Shown here one piece after another: positions 20,105-22,605 of a stretch of 22,605 bases of DNA (the first letter of the stretch is position 1; every line of letters starts with the position of its first letter). The DNA is from Larix sibirica (lineage: Eukaryota > Streptophyta > Pinopsida > Pinales > Pinaceae). Below the pieces are notes generated by a model. The model was given only the letters and a program-made list of their open reading frames with translations, was not told the DNA's origin and searched no databases. Where the stretch lies: assembly GCA_004151065.3 (NCBI GenBank), contig NWUY0300004840.1:46169-68773 (forward strand). Reading direction: 5' to 3'. The position numbers and the translations under genes were made by a program.

Positions 20105-20463
20105 GTGGTTATCGTCAGTTTCTGATCCAGTATCCATCTTTATCTTTTATCTACTAATGTCTCAAGACGAAAAATGGCTTTGTACCATTTCATACAAGAT
20201 GTAATTGGGTATGGGGGAAAGTATTTACAGGCATTTCTTTTTGTTGGCAGCCTGATTTTGGTAAGGGTTATAGTATCAGTAACAAAACATGAAATAGAAA
20301 TAGGGTCTCTTGTTTTTATTTTACAACTATTCAAGGGTGATGTTAATAGGTAGTAGTTTGGAAATACCTTTTAGGCAACACAGTCTGTATGCTAGTAGGA
20401 TGTTTTGATCGCTATGTAGTTTTCACAGGAAAGTTAATATGAAATGTTTACTTACCAAAACAA
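20105..20463 (+). other. LINE 3' untranslated region
   Basis: A non-coding tail runs from the ORF3 stop to the 3' target-site duplication and ends ttacttaccaaaac. A long poly(A) is absent, and only a few A residues abut the duplication. Confidence 0.6.
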
Positions 20464-20481
20464 AAGTGCATACCGATAACA
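20464..20481. repeat. LINE target-site duplication, 3' copy
   Basis: aagtgcataccgataaca, one mismatch to 13128-13145. It fixes the 3' end of the LINE. Confidence 0.85.
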
Positions 20482-21038
20482 TAAATAAATAAACAAAGCA
20501 TATAACTCGACAATCAGATCAAAATTACAAAAGTAAATTTGAAGAGAGACTGGCCACTTGCAAATCAGTTTATTATGAGTACCATGGTAAACCATAAAAT
20601 AATAAACTGTCCATTGTACCATGCACAATCAACTGTCAAATATAAACATAGTAAGAATCGGAGACCTCATATTCCATTTCTTTCCATTTGGCACCACAAG
20701 CTATACCAATTTGGATGAGAGAATTTGAAAACCAGTTAGAAGTTATGGTTCATGCAAAAATAGCGTAATCCACTGACTGACTAGTCAATTGACCAACTGG
20801 AGGTCAATTCCTAGAGCAAGTATGCATGAGTAGCTGATTCACAGATTAGGGAAACAAGAAAAGTGTGCATATTAAAGGCAAGTTTTGGGATGCTTATCTC
20901 TTTGAATGTAAGCAATTTGACAAGTTTCAGGGCATGATCGCTACACACTATGGTGCAATCTTCCTAAGTACTTTTGGAGACTGAATCTGATAGGTTTTAA
21001 ATATATATCCTTTCATTGTATGTTAAAAGCTTCCCATA
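20482..21038. other. AT-rich non-coding stretch
   Basis: This flank was continuous with the DNA left of 13146 before the LINE inserted. No exon was recognised on either strand. Confidence 0.4.
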
Positions 21039-21105
21039 GGTGGATTGGTAAAGTTGAGTGATCTAGAATCAAGAGACTGAGGTTTTGTTCCCCTTAATGC
21101 AACCA
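21031..21105 (+). mobile_element. tRNA-derived SINE-like module, unit 1
   Basis: tggattggtaaag (21041-21053) resembles a pol III A box / tRNA D-arm, and ggttttgttcc (21081-21091) a degenerate B box (ggttcgattcc). Between them lies tgatctagaatcaagaga. The box spacing of about 40 bases is right for a tRNA-type promoter. It is related in order and wording to unit 2 at 21221. Confidence 0.4.
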
Positions 21106-21220
21106 TATTGGTTTGAAATAAACATTGGAGGATATATTGTTGAAGATATATATCTATCTATTGGTATTTTGAGCATTGGGGCTGAGTTAAATGGCTATTG
21201 CTATTTCTCACAAACCATAT

Positions 21221-21290
21221 TGTGGATAGTTTGGTAAATCTCTATGGTTCTAGAAAAATAGACCATGGTTCAAATATCCTTGGGTGCATT
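21221..21290 (+). mobile_element. tRNA-derived SINE-like module, unit 2
   Basis: atagtttggtaaa (21226-21238) is A-box-like and ggttcaaatatcc (21267-21279) B-box-like. Both units share ctagaa, then aga, ggtt, cctt and tgca in the same order, so they look like diverged copies of one tRNA-derived SINE head. A tail and target-site duplications were not found. Confidence 0.45.
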
Positions 21291-21880
21291 ATCCTTTTGT
21301 TTGTTTAAATATTTTAAAGGAAATTAATTGGGGAGGTCATATTTTGAACCCACTAAGCATTGATGATTGTTTTGTACCAAGTTGAAAAACCCACTAAAGT
21401 AAGTGTTTTGACCAGCAGTTAGTTGAACCCATTAAAGAATTGACTGAATGCAGATATTTATAGCTATTCCGGGAAATTATTTGCATCATGGATGCAAAGT
21501 GGGAAAAAAATAGTGATTCCAGAAATATTATGAGGAGAAAGGAAGAAATAATCTTGTAGTTGACATTCAAACTTGGGAAAACCAAGGTTGTGATCTTCAA
21601 TAACTCAAACTTGATGTTCCCTGATTTGTAAGTGACAACACAAGGACCTCCCCAAGACTTCCCCGATGGCAAGGACCCATCTTAGTGATGACCCAACCAA
21701 AAAGGACATCAATACATCTCCTCACACCATGGGGAACGTTAAAGTGTCCCTTATGGCACATAATCCCTCATACCTAAACAAAAATAAATTAATAAAGAAG
21801 CCATAAAGAATTTTTTTCTTGAAAATGCTCCATAGTGCTCATGTGTCACATACTTAACATCATAATCATAGTTTGAACAC
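21291..21880. other. AT-rich non-coding stretch
   Basis: No coding exon could be supported. The minus-strand open frame at 21394-21672 has no recognisable motif. The next DGK exon expected after 21881 (GDGTAGW-type motif) was looked for by eye and not found. Confidence 0.4.
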
Positions 21881-22062
21881 CCACTATTATTCGCAAATTC
21901 ATCTTAATCTTAGTTGCAACCTTGTCGCCGTCAACTTTTAATATTTCTAGATGTCCCAAAAAATTATGTAACACTTGATCTGGTGCCTCTTCACCCAAAT
22001 CAAAAATCTGAAGCACAAATGAAGTTTCTTATCCATTGAATAAATGCTGGAGAAAAGATTCA
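21881..22062 (-). pseudogene. Diacylglycerol kinase pseudo-exon (plant DGK, catalytic domain start)
   Basis: Diacylglycerol kinases phosphorylate diacylglycerol to phosphatidic acid. On the minus strand an acceptor (CCTTTTACAG) opens a 182-bp segment reading ESFLQHLFNG, TAA (22029-22031), ETSFVLQIFDLGEEAPDQVL, NFLGHLEILKVDGDKVATKI and KMNLRIIVG, ending at a GTGTTC donor. FDLGEEAP.KVL followed by L.IIV.G is the plant DGK catalytic-domain signature just before the GGDGT glycine loop, which would lie in the next exon. That exon and the one before (the NSKSGG region) were not seen. So this is a lone decayed exon, or part of a pseudogene with long introns. The isoform cannot be told. Confidence 0.75.
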
Positions 22063-22605
22063 CTGTAAAAGGTAAAGTATAGTGAATCTGGTTTCACTTT
22101 GTAAAACCCTAGCCCTAATTTGATCACCTAGTGTGCCCTAGTTGCATGGATAAGAGTTCCATGTAAGTGCACCTAGACTAGAAGATGAATTGGAGCATGC
22201 AGAGATGGATCCCTTCCTTGAGATCTATGCCCTCTACCTACACTAAAACCTTCTCATACATGAGTGCACTAACTAACTAGGGATTTGTGCTCTCCAACTA
22301 ACAATAGATCGTGCATGCGAAGACTAACAAAAGAAAAGATCCAATATTATAAAAAGTAAATTTATAATTGTATTACTAAATTTGAAACAAATATAGAAAC
22401 TTAAATTAATTGAAGGTGGTGCATGCATGTCTTCATCATACATGTTCCCTCATGTACCAAACAACAATCTATGCCACTATCTCTTCTTCTCTTGTTTAAC
22501 ATGAGCATTACTGTTGTAAGGAAAGGATAAAGGTGCCATCTTTGTTGTATTATCTATTGCACCATCACTAAGAAAATAACTAGTTGAGCTATAGTAAAAG
22601 CTCTT
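22063..22605. other. AT-rich non-coding stretch to the window end
   Basis: No upstream DGK exon or other gene was recognised before the right edge. Confidence 0.4.

Larger units (their letters stand above)
13146..20463 (+). mobile_element. Full-length decayed L1-type LINE with RNase H and a third ORF
   Basis: A 7.3-kb unit bounded by an 18-bp direct repeat, which is the mark of target-primed reverse transcription. The order is 5' leader (13146-13230), ORF1, ORF2, a pyrimidine-rich spacer, ORF3 and a 3' tail (20105-20463) ending in ccaaaac without a long poly(A). Plant L1 elements with a terminal archaeal-like RNase H are known. The two usual ORFs are present from the ORF1 start codon onward, so it is not 5'-truncated. 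At least five frame breaks and some 25-30 in-frame stops make it inactive. One mismatch in 18 between the duplications agrees with moderate age. It is the only clearly recognised coding element on the plus strand of the window. Confidence 0.9.

Overview
The window looks like an intergenic, repeat-rich stretch of a large plant nuclear genome, most likely a conifer or other gymnosperm. Three things point that way: a complete but decayed plant L1-type LINE with a terminal RNase H domain, plant-type gene fragments (SAC9, diacylglycerol kinase) with GT-AG introns, and a Penelope-like reverse transcriptase fragment. Among plants, Penelope-like elements are best known from conifers (the 'Dryad' group, from memory). 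No intact gene was found. Everything coding-like carries stops or frameshifts, and the rest is AT-rich non-coding DNA.

Layout. 1-2035 (-): eroded exons of a gene resembling the plant Ptta/En/Spm transposase-associated family (Transposase_24), running off the left edge. 3215-5271 (-): two diverged copies of a SET-domain gene fragment that keep the same intron, with a Penelope-like RT fragment (3745-4165, -) between them. 5272-9491: AT-rich DNA with a 41-bp tandem duplication, a 113-bp tandem duplication and two very weak coding remnants. 9492-9992: a compact block of palindromic, CpG-containing repeats with weak terminal inverted repeats. 11019-11642 (-): a pseudogene of the SAC9 N-terminus. 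12788-12939 (-): an unidentified pseudo-exon with both splice signals.

13146-20463 (+): a roughly 7.3-kb LINE bounded by an 18-bp target-site duplication (17/18 identical). It has ORF1 (DUF4283-like region plus zinc knuckle) and ORF2 (endonuclease, RT, zf-RVT, RNase H, then a further C-terminal tail). Downstream of ORF2 but inside the target-site duplication there is an unexpected third reading frame, ORF3 (19490-20104, 204 codons, three stops). Plant L1 elements normally have two ORFs, so ORF3 is the best candidate here for something undescribed.

20482-22605: AT-rich DNA with two related tRNA-derived SINE-like modules (21039-21091, 21226-21279) and one diacylglycerol kinase pseudo-exon (21881-22062, -).

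The LINE would have worked by target-primed reverse transcription: ORF1 binds RNA, and the ORF2 endonuclease, RT and RNase H nick the target and copy the transcript. None of its proteins could be made now. Many in-frame stops sit where related proteins would have CGA, CAG, CAA or TGG codons, which fits C-to-T decay of methylated DNA. All identifications come from reading translations and remembered family motifs; no database search was run.
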